Assembly: GCA_933228895.1 (NCBI GenBank)
Contig: OW121849.1
Span: 43,246,354 to 43,310,353 of the forward strand
Length of the DNA stretch: 64,000 bases
DNA from: Platycnemis pennipes
Lineage: Eukaryota; Arthropoda; Insecta; Odonata; Platycnemididae
Reading direction: 5' to 3'
Positions 12,206 to 24,308 of this stretch are shown here, piece by piece (the first letter of the stretch is position 1; each line of letters opens with the position of its first letter). Under the pieces are notes generated by a model that made no database searches, was not told the DNA's origin, and saw nothing but the letters and a program-made list of their open reading frames with translations. Position numbers and translations under genes: made by a program.

Positions 12206-12470
12206 GGGTCGGCGTGGTGGCTAGAGTACTGGCTTCCCAATCCAAGGACCCGGTTTCGAATAGCGGCATTGGCAGAGCTTTTTAATAGGTATACCTGTAC
12301 CTACTTTAACTCCTCTTAAGAGATCAATACTCCGTCGGCGGATTGGAATTTTAAACAGTGGATTACTCGGAGCTTTTCGTTAAGATCAGGCTAATGCCGA
12401 CCCCGGGGTTTTCTACACCCTTCCTACGCTCCTATTAAATAATAAAATCACTGCCCAATTACCAACCTAT
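12206..12470 (+). repeat. tRNA-derived SINE
   Basis: A tRNA-like head has a box-A-like segment (TGGTGGCTAGAGTACTGG, about 12215-12232) and a box-B match (GGTTTCGAATAG, about 12252-12263). A non-coding body follows, ending in a region with AATAAT and AATAAA (about 12436-12446). The head differs from that of the SINE at 2370, so at least two families are present. The 3' limit is approximate. Confidence 0.55.
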
Positions 12471-15400
12471 CCTAAAATGGCGCACATGAACTCGGCTATC
12501 GGTCGCCTCTCCCGAATAACTAATTAACCAGAAATGTAACGGGGGAAGTATACGAGGATGGGCTAGTGCGAAAGAATTCAGTAATACGGCGCCAATTTAC
12601 TTGTGCTCACCACAATACGTAAATAACGCAGTAGATGCTCTGTGATGATTAAGCTCTGCAACGCACCCTCGTGGTTATTTCTAAAATAGCCCAGTAGATG
12701 TAGGTGAATGATTAGGAGTTTTTGATTGCGCCAGCCCAGAAAAAAATGGAGTGGGGAAAAAGGGTAATGCGCCCATGTATTCATGTTCCAGGCTCGTAGC
12801 GACAACGTAGAAATATTACCCCGCGCATGCCAGGCATTCTCCCCCTCCCACTTTTCTCCCTCCACTCCCCCCCTTTCCTTCCGCGTCACTCTCCCCGCCT
12901 CGACACTTTCCCCGCCTCGACACTTCGCATTCGCGAAAAATGAGCACATACTTGATGTTACGCTCGCCCACTTAAAAAATCATGAGCGCAACATGAGATC
13001 CCGAGAGAGAGGGGGCGAAGGCGTATTACGCGCGCGGCCACATGCTCCGTGGTTCGCGAAGAGGGGAGAGAGGAGCATGTGCGTAGAATGGGGTCGGTGA
13101 GAGGAGAAGGGAAAGAAAAGAAGAGAAAGAAAGGGGATGAAGGATGCATACGATGGAACGAAGCACAGATGGGATGAAGAAGAGGGGACTATACGAATTA
13201 AGACATAACCTCGTACGTAATAGTAGTACGGGACATACCTACCTACATTTTCGCGGGTGTATGAGTGAGAGGACAATAAATATGCTTACGAGTACGTGCA
13301 AGCAGATGCGATCGCATCCTATTCTCTGAAGAAGTCAACGCTTGCGCATTTTGCAAGTTTGCAAATTTCATCTTCAAAACGTGGCTAAGTAGTTTTAATA
13401 AGTCAGTAATCGGAATTAATACATTATTTAAGAATGGAGTAAAAATGATTTCGCCAGGTCACAGCTTGCTTGCAATATGCTCGATTTAGGAAGATAATTT
13501 GCCATATTTATTGCATAGATTTCACCTTCGTCTTAGCTGAAAGGGAAAATGAAACAAAAATTGCCCTTAATTGATAGCTAACCCTGCAATTGCTTTTTGC
13601 TTTGCGTATGCCAATTCCTTACTCGTCTCCGAGTAGTCCGAAATTTTTTTGTACTGATGACCCTGAATGAGCGCAGCAAACATTTTTTCTGCTTTCTTCC
13701 CACAGGGGCTTCTCACTCAATGGCGGCCCCCCTGTACCAAGGCAAGCTTGATAAAGTTGGCCTGACGTCTTGCAGGTTCTGTACGCATACTGAGGAGAAG
13801 GCTGGGGCAGATAGGTGGGAAAGGGTTTGCAACAGGAATACGGGGGGAACGGTGCCGGCGGAAATCGAGCGAAGGATTGCACGAGCCGAAGGGATCGAGA
13901 TAATGAGATACAGATGGGAGGGTGGCTGACAGAGAGGGTGCGACCCCTATGAGGGCAGAAGGACGGAAGGGAAGCGCGAAGGGAGAGAGGGAGTGAAGCG
14001 ACAGGGAGGGATGATGAAAAGGATGGAAGCTGGTGCTCGAGTAGGCGTGACGAAAACCTGCGAAGTACCTGGATATTAGACACGCGTCAGAGTCGGACGC
14101 GAGGTCGAATAGGGGCCGGTGAACCCCTCTGGATGGGCAGGTGAAGGGGACCACAAGCGAGCGGAAAATAGGGCAGGGGAGGGTGGAACGGACGGGGAGA
14201 GGGTGGGTGTGCTCGTGTGTGTGTCATCGTGTCGCGCGTTTGTGACTCCGCTCCGAGCGCGATATTAAAAATGAAAATTCGGAAGAAGGCCCGGGAGATA
14301 TTATGATCGCTTCCCGAAACACCCCCACGAAAGGGGTCGATTTTTCAAGGGAACATCCGCACAAGAGTGGTTCCGATAAAAACGGCATAGAGATATGAGC
14401 GGATGAATAAAATCAACGCAGAACAGCGATCTTCGGATGCTACCGCTCGCGAATCATTTGTTCACCCAGCAGAATTTGCTGAATCTAATAATGCACCTGA
14501 GGCACAAGAAATACATGGTGGTGGGAAGGAATTGAAAATATCTGAGATTCCCCCAGCACCGTCGATTTTCTTTAAATTTCCCCGATTTTGATATTCTTAG
14601 TGCTTGCGACGTACGAACCGTTATTGTCTTTTCTTCAATGCGGTGAATGTCTTTAGGGCGACGGAATATAATATCATTGCCATAATAAAGGGGAAGTAGA
14701 ACAAGCACAGCGGATTTGAATAATGAATCCGTCGTTTCATTGTAAATTTTGAGGGTGGTCGGGTCGGGTTTTCGAGTAGTTTCTTGGTTTTAGGTAATAT
14801 ACCGAGATTTCTCCGAATTATTCTTTAGTTTTCACGAACTTTTGCTTTGGAAATTTCTCAATTTATCTAATCCCTCAGGAGTGTCACTAGCATGAACAAA
14901 TGCCTACAATTAGTTTAACTGATGAAGTATGGCGAAAATTTTGAAACATTTTTTCACCAACTATTGAGCTGTTGTGTAAAAATGGAATAATAAATACCAG
15001 TGGAGAAAAGAAACACCTTATTTCCATCTATACATGCATGCGTTGTTCGAAAAAGATTTTTTCAGCACTGAAAACGACGACTGCGAACTTAAATTGTTCA
15101 AGTACTTGGGAGACCCTGGGAGCGAAGGTGGAGGTAATTACCCCTCATATCCCTGCTGAATCCGCCCTCAGAGATAAATGATTTCGCTGATGAAACGAAA
15201 CTGAGACATCTGGTAACCCAAGAACCATACGGGAGCAAAACACGCATGAAGGGAACAAATGATAATCCCACTGAAACGAGCCTTCAATGCGGGAAGAAAA
15301 GCCAATAAATTCTCTCGGCCGGGTTAAAGCTCCCGAGCCGCAGCTGGACGGAACATTTTGCTTGCCAATCAAAAAAGAGGGCTTTAATACTCTCAAAGGG

Positions 15401-16180
15401 TGGGTTAATAAGGCTAGCCCTGCTGGCGAAACGAAAACATCCAATTTCTTGCCCATCTGAATTTTTTCCCCTTGCGGCAAAATTTTAATGACGTATAAAC
15501 AGAACTACCGTTCCCCATTCCGACCCCTAAGGGGTATTCTCATGCCAAAAGGGAACTTACCGGCAATAATTCGCAATGAAGTACGAAACTGTTTTGATAT
15601 TAAATAGTGTAAGTAAGGAATTGGAAGAAAGAGTCCAAAAGAGTGAGAAGAAAAATGCAATATAATTTAATACAACATTTAGCTCGAGAGTATTTTGTAA
15701 TATGATTACTCGTACAAAACATATTGTAGTTAATTTATTACGGTTCTGGAGCCTTACAAGAATTTTTCCACTCCGACTTTCGTTAATTTTTGAGTGACAC
15801 TCCACGGGTTATTGATAAACTTTATCACATAGTGGAGACATCATTAAATGAAACAAAAAAACATGGAGATATCATTAAATATATTTATACAGAGAGGGGT
15901 CAAATGCATATGAAAAAATAAATAATACCCACGCTTGCAGGGAATATTTCATGGTCACAGCAATCTTTGTCGGTTCTAAGGAAATAACGATGTGTTTTTA
16001 CCTTTTTCTGTTTTTTTCCACAACGCTTGTAGAATCCGTTGCAACCATGTTGGTTGCATAAAGGCGTAATGAACTTTTCAATACATACATATACGAGTGT
16101 ATATGTGGGCAAGTGTATGCTTATTGCATATAGGTATGTATATTGAAGCTTTGCGAATAAATATTTCAGGTCATACATTA
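12471..16180. other. Intergenic DNA, purine/pyrimidine-skewed blocks, no gene recognised
   Basis: GC-rich skewed blocks (12820-13140 and 13700-14230) alternate with AT-rich DNA. Open frames in the skewed blocks overlap on both strands, for example 13597-13929 plus with 13619-14083 and 13717-14154 minus, as expected from composition. A short imperfect direct repeat, GGAGA(C/T)ATCATTAAAT, occurs near 15834 and 15865. Confidence 0.5.
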
Positions 16181-16260
16181 TTGCCGGCCTCGGCATTGCA
16201 GGATATGTCCCTTGCATGCCAAACCCGAAGTCACGGGTTCGAATGACATTTGGGTTTTTT
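16181..16260 (+). repeat. SINE head, tRNA-like
   Basis: CGGCCTCGGCATTGCAGGAT resembles a box-A region, and GGGTTCGAATGAC at about 16235-16247 is a box-B match at normal tRNA spacing. A T-rich run follows. This is probably the head of a truncated or old SINE. Confidence 0.45.
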
Positions 16261-17326
16261 TTTCACGAGTTTTCGGGGCATGTATATTTGTGGTGTCCTG
16301 AATAAATTTTATAATAGGCCTTCATAATCCGTAATTCGCTCGGCAAATAAATAAATTATAATCATATTTTTTAGAGCTTTCTGAATGCCACCGGCGACTC
16401 GCTTGCCCCACCGAGAAAGAACTTGGGTATTAAGAGAGAATCTCTCGAGCGGAACACGCCTGGACAACAGGACACACGCCCCAGACTAGTATTCAAAATG
16501 TAAGCGAGGGCGGGGAAAGAGAGAAAAAGGGGGGCAAGCCCGACCGCAAAGCACCGCATGGAACCTCACGAGGCCTCCGTTTCCTCCTCTGCCCGCTAAT
16601 CTCGCCGCATCTCTCCTGCCCTCGTTTCTGAACCGACGACGGAGAAGCAGAAGGGAAGAGGGGAACCATAGCAGCGGATGCACCCGGCTTCGGGCGTGTC
16701 GCGGTGGATATGGCAGGCTGCATGCAGCCGAGGCGCGGGGATCCCCGTCATCTCGCCTCTCCGTAATTACGAGAGGGCGAGGACGATGGATGGAAATAGG
16801 GAGGAAAGCGTGCGTTGCGAGTCACGCCCCGGAATGCACGTCGACGTGCACCAAAATTCCTCCTTTCCTCCTCTGCCAACAAAAGGGAAAGGGGGGATGA
16901 TACTTTGAAAAGAGGACCCGTGGACGCGGGGTGGGACGGAAGGAGTCACCGAAGAGACGTTGATTCACGCCACCACCCTCAGGTGTCTGAGAGCGGGACA
17001 GGCAAATGCCACCACCCATTGAATGGCCTCTGAGGTACGAAGGGACAAAAGCCCTCTACGCTATCAAATCACGTACCCGCAGGGAAATAAAAAAGAAGGC
17101 AGGGAAGCTCGATGCTTATCGCGGAGCCAGAGGATTCGTGTCCGACCTCTCGCTGGCGGCCCTCACCTTCGATCAAAATAATTACACGCGATAAAAAATA
17201 GTAAACGAGGAGACACGAGGAAAGTAGGCGACACATGATACTCATACACTCTGGGTGCCATCAACGCATTTCTGCTTCCGCCGATGTGAAAGCCATGACA
17301 CAGAATTGAAACGGGGTAGATCTATT
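16261..17326. other. GC-rich intergenic DNA, no gene recognised
   Basis: A GC-rich stretch (16380-17160) contains many short frames overlapping on both strands and no motif that I recognise. Confidence 0.5.
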
Positions 17327-17369
17327 CATCTACATAATACCCTGCAAGCCACCGCAGGGGTGTGTGGGT
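17327..17369 (-). mobile_element. Solo 3' end of a non-LTR retrotransposon
   Basis: CATCTACATAATACCCTGCA followed by a GGGTGTGTGG segment matches the sequence at 24254-24308, where it lies downstream of a reverse transcriptase C-terminus on the minus strand. This copy is a very short 5'-truncated insertion, or an old one whose coding part is no longer recognisable. The sequence can form a stem between the CCTGC and GGGTG portions. Confidence 0.6.
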
Positions 17370-20300
17370 GCACCACCGCTGGGCATGCATTATCAATCAG
17401 AGAGGATAGGATTACACTTACATTCAGGCATGCAAAAAATATTACTCTGTGCACACACTACTTACATGCAACTGAAAGGCACAATATTACCATCTCGATT
17501 AAAATAGTAGACATGCATTAGCGAGTCACGTAAAATTGTGGCTATAAATGACCTTAAGTTATAAATTTGTACTAAGTAATGTAATCGTTATGGATTAGTA
17601 AGTTATTTCTATAAGAAAATTAAATCATCATAGAAGCAATTAATAATCATTATTCGTTAATACAATACAATACGAACATCATATTGTGTACGTTGACATA
17701 AAACAAGATTTTCAAATGCAAATGAGGATTACTTCTCAATACAACAACACTTTGTTCGGTCTAATTGTATTTAGTAGTTTTTCTCTAGACACTAATATTC
17801 GTATATTACTCAGGAATGTAAAAAGTAATTAAATCAGGTGTGAACTACATATAAATTCATCAGAAACACTTCGTCTGAGTTGAGTTTCTAAAGAGTAAAA
17901 CTATTCAGTACACAGTTCCACTCGGTGGACGATGGGGATGAAAATTTAACTCTTTCCCATGCATAGCAATTATGCTGATGCACATGTCTTGATATAATAA
18001 AAATACTAGAGGACAAAAAACCGTCCAATGAAACTATAAATCCCCCAGACATCCGTGCTAAATTAAGAAAATAACACAACAATGTTAATAATTTTGAAAG
18101 AAAATTAAAAGAATTTATAAATTATTCGCCAGGTTACGAAGCAATAAAGAAACTATATATGACAGAAAATCGTGGGAATGGAAATTCGTTATACAGATAT
18201 AATTCCAAGAGGAATGTAAGATTAATGAATGATTAATTTAGTAGTGAAGATTATTCACGCATGGATATGACAGTGATGGCTTCATGGCCTTTGAAAAAAT
18301 AGTCCGATCACCACGTTCAAGGAAAGACAGATTCAAGGAAAACTCGTCCGCCACCTCCCCCTCCGCGGGTTAAGCTTCATGAAGCAATAGGATTAATGTC
18401 AGCAGCGCAAGAATTCGTTCGCGAAGGATTCGACCAATCTCTATTAAATTATTTTCATTTTTTCCATCAAGCTGAGATTTTTATTGCATAATTGAAATTA
18501 AATAAAAAAGATTATTGAAAGTTAAACAGTTAAGTCATAATTTTGAAACTTCCATTGGTAATGACTTGAGAACCTAATATCAGGAAAAATACCAATCTAT
18601 CATCAGAGAGCAATCCTGGTATTCACAACTAAACTACAAAGCATTGAACAACAAGTGAAAATAAATCCCCTCTTGAATTCACAGACCTATGAGAACCAAA
18701 AATATAAAAAGCATAATTCGAGATGTCTGAATATTGATGTTCCAGAATTATAGAAGTCTATAAAATAAGCCAACCTCACGAAGTGATTGGACCCACGCTA
18801 ATAATGATTACCAAAAGTGAATAATTTCATGTAACTTTCCAAGCTTCGTAAAGATTTATGAAACTAAAGAGTAATTAAGGTTTACTAGAAAGATACACGC
18901 AGTAAAGGATGTTTCTGAAACATCCCCGTGTCATGAAAGATTTCCGTAGAATGAAAAATCACAATAAGACTCGCAGCTGGCAGAGGGTTTCGACCGACAA
19001 ACGGGATCGTCATCGCTAAGTCAAGAGCGAATGTCACTATTTATCCGACTGGTGTAAAACTGACACGATGACTAGGAAGTTATCCACTTGGCTTTCAAAG
19101 ACCGTGAAGCACATCAAGGATCATTCGACACAGCGAGAAGCTGGCATTAATCTACTGCAACAGAGACTATCGATCAGTTAAGCCATAAACTAAGGCAACT
19201 AAGGCAAGACCCTTCAAGCACATCATTTCCGAAGGGCGAAGTGATAAAGCAGAATTCTCGCAATCCGCAGCATCCTTGAGATACTAAATTGGAGAAGAAC
19301 GGAGCAAATGCCACTAAGCAATGCATCCCATCCTCAATAATAGTACCTAATACTGCTTGAGAAAACGCACTCCATATATTAACGGGATTTATGCACGATA
19401 AAAATTCTTCGAGGTATTGAATTCGTTTGCTAAATTTGTTACGAATAAACATTACATATTTCAATTAATTTCACAATCGAATGACAATATTAAGAACACG
19501 AAGATGCCATAAGAAAGCACTTTTAATCACCGCTTCGAAAATTAATCCATAAATATTTTTTTCAGTGGACTTCACGAAATTTAACTTAAATAAAAATGTG
19601 AATATAAAATCCATGACAAGGGAGTAAGATTATAAATCTAAGGGATGAGTCCCGACATAGAAGCAGAGAGGTGAATATTTTTCGCAGCCCTTTTTTCCGA
19701 CAAGTTCAGTTTTTAGAGTGGATGTGCTAACGTGCCTTTAATATTTTAAGCGTTCCCTTAGCTTAAATAATGACAAGCATATTCAAGTTGAAAATATTAT
19801 CTTATGTCTTTTGTAAAAAATCGGCCCAAAGGAGCAGAGCTCAGTATTACACGCGGTCGGAGGAAGTATCCTAAAAGCCTCCCTCCTTAAAAGCCACTTT
19901 TCCTATTATTACTCTTTTCCCATCCAATTCAATTTCTTTTTACTCTGCCAGCCTTTTTCCGTGCCACTCAAATACTCTTTTCCCGTTGTTTTACCTCACT
20001 GAGCACATCTGCTACGACATTTTATCGCGGAATCCGACTTGACAGCCAATTGCTCAGAATTCTAGAATTCTGCCTCTGCCACGACTAGCATTTCCCTTCG
20101 GGTCGCGACTAAAGATTTCCAACCGACCAAGCCCGAGATAAAAGACGAACATCGAGGAAAAGAATCGTCGGGCCCCAATTTCCAGATCAAAACAAGAGTG
20201 CACGTAAGGGGGAAAATTCCGGTCTCTCGAGCCTTTTCCTCCCGTCCTCAAAAAGGGATTTCCAGGGGATATTCTCGAACCGAGCGAGGAGAATAGGCGA

Positions 20301-21978
20301 GAAGGGCCTCGGCTGAAGATGACGTTGACTAATGGGCCCTTTCATAGAACTAGTTACGGTAGTACGACATGCTCAATCACCGCCGCTGTGTATGGCAGAA
20401 GCGCGTCGCTCAAGTTCTACGTCATTCGTACAATGCCCACCGAACGAGGTTTCCTAGTACAGGGATATTAAATCTTGGCTAGCAAAGATAAACACTAACC
20501 TTAGGGGAAGATGAATGTCCCTCCGGATAAGCTAAAAAGACTTTTGATTTACAGCTGACCCCTTACCTAGCAATCTGACCGGCGAAGGAATGATAATTGT
20601 ATGCAAAGAACTTGGACGCTGATGAAAAAAATCAATGAGATGCTATCAAATTATACAAAACACCACCACGCTCTTGAGCGCACAGAAACTCAGACACGTA
20701 CTTTGGAAATGCATACATTCTTCTCTACAACGAAATCACCCAAAAAAAGCATGGCAAGGAAAGTTTGATACTAGAGCCATCCCACCCTTTCGTCGTACCT
20801 TTATGAATTCGAAATGCCGGAAGTTGAAATTAGATTACCTTCAAGGTTTACGGAGACAATTAATACGCGGTCAGTGCTACAGTTTGAGACGGGGGAAGGG
20901 GAAGGAAGTGCGCTAAGTGGGTTAGAGTCGGGTGACGCAATTAGGCAACGTGGACGAGATACACAAGACGCACCTGCTACTCAGGGATGAGGGAACAGAC
21001 AAGCCGCGCGCTCGAGGGGTACGTACGCCAACAAGGGGAAAAAAGGCATTTGAAGCCCCAGTAATTAAAAAAAAGAATAAAAAAACATGCATCGAAATTG
21101 CATCGGGATGGAACTGGCAAGGGAGGTCCAAAGAAAACATTCCAAAACAATAACGAGCCAGTTGGTTGGTTGGCCTCACCGAGCGCATATGCCGGAGCGG
21201 ATCGTGTCTGACACCCGTTTCCACAGCTACACCTCGGACAAGGGAAGCAGAAAACTGAGGGTAGGGAGAGGGTAGGGGGGGGGGGGATAGAAAGGGGTTT
21301 TTACCCCCACAACACTGGTATTATAGACGGCAGTGCCCGCATTGCTGCACACACAAAGCCCCATTAGAGAACAAGAAAATTAACAAAAATAATAAAACAT
21401 ACCGTGATGGTTTCGTGTTTTTAAACAGTCACTTTTGCATAAAAGGAGGCATGTTTCGGCGATTTTTTATCTTCACAATTCAGCAAAAACGACTTCGTTA
21501 CATCCTGCATTCTAAAGAGGATAACAAGATAGTCTGGTACTACTTCAACGTCGGAAAGTTCACAGAAACCAACTTACCGTTGCGAAAATTTTAATAACAA
21601 CAGTGACTGCGAGTGCGTAATACGTGTTTACGTCTTATATTGAAAATTTTGCGTTCCAACATTCGGGCAAGACCTAAAACTATACAGACTTAAAACGCAA
21701 TGTGGGTCCAAATGGCAGCCTTCTTCCTACTCAGACCCATCCCTCTCGACTGCGTATGTATCGGATACTATCACTAAGGAAGTCCTCCTGGCACCTTCAT
21801 CTCACTTCACATAATCGCAACGAAACTATACTTCCCCTGCCCCATTAATGCTTCATATTGGCAGCTTCTGGCTTTCCTACCTTTAGAATCTTTTTAACGC
21901 TCCTTACTTACTCCTTACTCCTAACGAATCTTAAAGTCGTCGTCCTCCACTCTGAACAACATGGATAAAACATGAAAC
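17370..21978. other. AT-rich intergenic or intronic DNA, no gene recognised
   Basis: This is a long AT-rich stretch (17520-19850), then mixed sequence with a G12 run at 21275-21286. Minus-strand frames at 17888-18082 and 19174-19464 have no known domain. Nothing else was identified. Confidence 0.5.
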
Positions 21979-21991
21979 TTCATGGAACAGT
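21979..21991. repeat. Target-site duplication, left of the Penelope-like element
   Basis: TTCATGGAACAGT occurs here and again at 23580-23592, directly flanking the element. A 13-bp duplication fits the variable target duplications of Penelope-like elements. Confidence 0.75.
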
Positions 21992-22020
21992 AAGATTTCA
22001 CGCTTTCCCGGCGAATTGCA

Positions 22021-22208
22021 TTGATGAACTCTTCTCGGGCTCTACACCGGGTGAGTGAATGTAATGTTGCCGACGTTTCGGGTAGCGACTCGTTACCCAT
22101 CCTCAAGGCAAATGTCACGTAACTAGACCGTCCGTTGGTTTTATACGGACGCTGGCGGTGGGGGATTGGTCGAGCCCCGATTGTTGAGCTGGAGGACCGT
22201 TGACCGTT
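22021..22208 (-). repeat. Penelope-like element 3' pLTR segment
   Basis: 188 bp, perfectly inverted relative to 23392-23579 by eye. It contains a hammerhead-like motif in the element's sense orientation. Downstream on the minus strand the element continues to a 3' end near 21992 that includes CGCCGGGAAAGCG. Confidence 0.85.
22069..22110 (-). ncRNA. Hammerhead-ribozyme-like motif in the 3' pLTR
   Basis: On the minus strand TTGAGGA is followed by a GGGTA/TACCC stem with a 9-nt loop, then GAAA and CGTC. This is the layout of a minimal hammerhead: the CUGANGA box, stem II, the GAAA box, and a very short stem III before the cleavage triplet GUC. Penelope-like elements are known to carry such ribozymes. 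The first core position is U instead of C, and the base after the first box is unpaired at the foot of stem II, so activity is uncertain. Confidence 0.5.
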
Positions 22209-23434
22209 GAACTTTGGCCGTTGACCGTTGGCCTCGCTCTGTAAACCTGTATTCTCTTTAGGATTCTATTCCATGAGCTGCTGATGGTATAGCCCGAATC
22301 CCGATTTACGTTCCTCCTCTCCATTTTTATTTCTATCGCTTCCTTTGTCAAGCGATCCCAAAATTTGTCCGAGCGCCAGATAACCCTCGTATCGTCCCAT
22401 TTAATGCGATGGTCTAGACTGAGGCTATGTTCAACTATCGCTGATTTCTCCGGCTGTCCGAGTCGAAAATGTCTTCGATGTTCCTTCAGTCGAGTGGAAA
22501 TCGTTCGACCTGTCTCTCCCACATAGACTTCGCCACATTCACAAGGTATTTTATAGACCCCCGGAGTCATGAGGCCGACTGGGTCCTTCGCTCTCACGAG
22601 ACGATCCCTTAAATTGGGCAATGGTCTGTGAATGGTGTCGATGTTAAACCTCTTCAAAACCCTCGAAATTTTTCCAGATATCGTAGAAACATATGGCAAA
22701 ACGGCTCTGGCTGTCGGTTTGGTGTGTTCATTCTCTGTAACTGAAACCCTTGAAAAGTTAGAGGACCTCTTGAGAGCCAAGGAAATTTGCCGCTCACCAT
22801 ATCCATTCTGTCGGAAGGTTTTTCTGAGGTGGTCTAATTCCATAGGAAGATTTTCTTGGTCGGAAATAGCCTTTGCGCGATGTATTAGTGTGGAGAGGAC
22901 CGCGCTGCGTTGAGAGGGGTGATGATGACTGAGGCCGTTCAGGTAGAGATCCGTATGCGTCGGTTTACGGTAAACGCTGTGTCCAAGTTTGCCATTTTCC
23001 TTCCGGTGGATAAGGACATCGAGAAAGGCTATCATATTGTTCTTCTCCGTTTCCATTGTAAATTGGATATTGGGATGCTGGTTGTTCATATGCTCCAAGA
23101 ACGATGCAAGAGTGTCCGGTCCATGAGGCCATATGATGAACGTGTCATCCACGTATCTGTAAAAGCACTTGGGTCTTAACGGAGCAGTAGTAAGGGCTCT
23201 TTCCTCGAAATCCTGCATGTAAAAATTCGCAATGGCCGGTGACAGAGGGGATCCCATCGCAACTCCGTCGGCCATTTCATAGAATCCACCGTCATACTTG
23301 AAGAATGTGGACGTTAATGTATGGTGGAATAGCTTCAACGTTCCGCTGTCAAATTTTTTTTTCCAGTAGCTTGAAGGTATCGGAGAGTGGAAACGGTCAA
23401 CGGTCCTCCAGCTCAACAATCGGGGCTCGACCAA
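22115..23434 (-). CDS. Penelope-like RT (C-terminal half) plus GIY-YIG endonuclease
   Basis: The 439-residue frame encodes the C-terminal part of a Penelope-type polyprotein. DGVAMGSPLSP (residues 57-67) and the catalytic YVDD (94-97) identify the palm of the reverse transcriptase. GVYKIPCECG followed by EVYVGETGRT (292-311) and TRLKEH (314-319), with a later Glu in KEAIEIK (364-370), identify a GIY-YIG nuclease. In complete elements the pair copies the RNA at a nicked target. Here the N-terminal RT motifs, including motif A with its catalytic Asp, are absent. The first 14 residues are translated from the inverted flank, so this start is artificial. The C-terminal 30 residues also run into the flank. 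The product is not expected to be active in copying. Confidence 0.85.
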   Translation of the reverse strand: MVEPRLLSWRTVDRFHSPIPSSYWKKKFDSGTLKLFHHTLTSTFFKYDGGFYEMADGVAMGSPLSPAIANFYMQDFEERALTTAPLRPKCFYRYVDDTFIIWPHGPDTLASFLEHMNNQHPNIQFTMETEKNNMIAFLDVLIHRKENGKLGHSVYRKPTHTDLYLNGLSHHHPSQRSAVLSTLIHRAKAISDQENLPMELDHLRKTFRQNGYGERQISLALKRSSNFSRVSVTENEHTKPTARAVLPYVSTISGKISRVLKRFNIDTIHRPLPNLRDRLVRAKDPVGLMTPGVYKIPCECGEVYVGETGRTISTRLKEHRRHFRLGQPEKSAIVEHSLSLDHRIKWDDTRVIWRSDKFWDRLTKEAIEIKMERRNVNRDSGYTISSSWNRILKRIQVYRARPTVNGQSSTVNGPPAQQSGLDQSPTASVRIKPTDGLVT

Positions 23435-23579
23435 TCCCCCACCGCCAGCGTCCGTATAAAACCAACGGACGGTCTAGTTACGTGACATTTGCCTTGAGGA
23501 TGGGTAACGAGTCGCTACCCGAAACGTCGGCAACATTACATTCACTCACCCGGTGTAGAGCCCGAGAAGAGTTCATCAA
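23392..23579 (+). repeat. Inverted pLTR copy at the 5' side of the Penelope-like element
   Basis: Reverse complement of 22021-22208. The symmetry breaks exactly at 22209/23391. It abuts the right target duplication at 23580. Confidence 0.85.
23491..23530 (+). ncRNA. Hammerhead-like motif, inverted second copy
   Basis: Identical to the motif at 22069-22110 but on the plus strand, inside the inverted flank. Transcription of either strand of the locus would include one sense copy. Confidence 0.5.
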
Positions 23580-23592
23580 TTCATGGAACAGT
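23580..23592. repeat. Target-site duplication, right of the Penelope-like element
   Basis: TTCATGGAACAGT, identical to 21979-21991. Confidence 0.75.
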
Positions 23593-24253
23593 TTTGCACA
23601 GGAGGTAAACTTTTCTGATCTTAAATTCTGTTCAACGTATTAACAGATCCGTGCATGTTTTCGAGGAGTCCATAAATATTAATAATTACCCACCTACAAT
23701 AAATCACAAAAATTACTTTAGCAGTCCCACACCTCCCCCAAACCACTACCATCACCATAAAACGTATAACAATACATATTCAGACCACCCACACAAGCAT
23801 CGTGGAGGGCACTACACTGCCGCCACCGAGGACAACGACACCCGAGAATATTTTCAATATCAAAACTACCCTTAGGACCGTTTCCCATGACAGCACAAAG
23901 TCGAGGATACTCGCTTGTATGCTAGCTTTCCAGTATCGTGTGGATAGAACCAGTATACTGGCTAGCAAGCATGATCGCAGCATTCTTACTGAGCTACTTG
24001 ACTTCCTACTTGATTCGGTACTAGCTTGCTACTAGCTCTCACAATCCGTAGTACCCAGTGGCTATCTACCAATCACGTCACGTTACAGACGCTATGAGAT
24101 CCTCTCTTTTTTAAAATAGTGTGGAATCCTATGGAATAACCGTTTCATAGCAAGCACAAGGTCGTGTGATGATCGTGTGAAACCTCTCAGGACGGTTCCA
24201 ATCATGCTAGATACCGTCCTCAATATCAAGTAGCGGCAAGCACATTAGGTCTT

Positions 24254-24308
24254 CATCTACATCTACATAATACCCTGCAAGCATCCACAAGGGTGTGTGG
24301 CAGGGGGT
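24254..24308 (-). repeat. Non-LTR 3' terminal stem and hexamer tail
   Basis: On the minus strand the element ends with CCCCCTGCCACACACCC, then GCTTGCAGGGTATTATGTAG and one or more ATGTAG units. CCTGC and GCAGG segments can pair into a terminal stem. The same terminus recurs at 17327-17369. Confidence 0.65.

Larger units (their letters stand above)
21992..23579 (-). mobile_element. Penelope-like retroelement, 5'-truncated, with inverted flanks
   Basis: The element reads on the minus strand and is bounded by the 13-bp direct repeats. A 188-bp sequence occurs at the 3' side (22021-22208) and again, inverted, at the 5' side (23392-23579), with no mismatch that I can see. An inverted, partial second copy of the pLTR at the 5' side is typical of Penelope-like elements. 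Between the copies lies one long frame with reverse transcriptase and GIY-YIG endonuclease domains. The 5' half of the reverse transcriptase is missing. The identical flanks, intact frame and intact target duplication indicate a recent insertion. Confidence 0.88.

Noticed and set aside
13619..14154. Two long overlapping minus-strand frames
   Set aside because: They overlap each other and a plus-strand frame in a skewed block, with no recognisable domain.
23651..23875. His/Pro/Asn-rich 74-codon frame right of the Penelope-like element
   Set aside because: Low-complexity AC-rich DNA with no domain.
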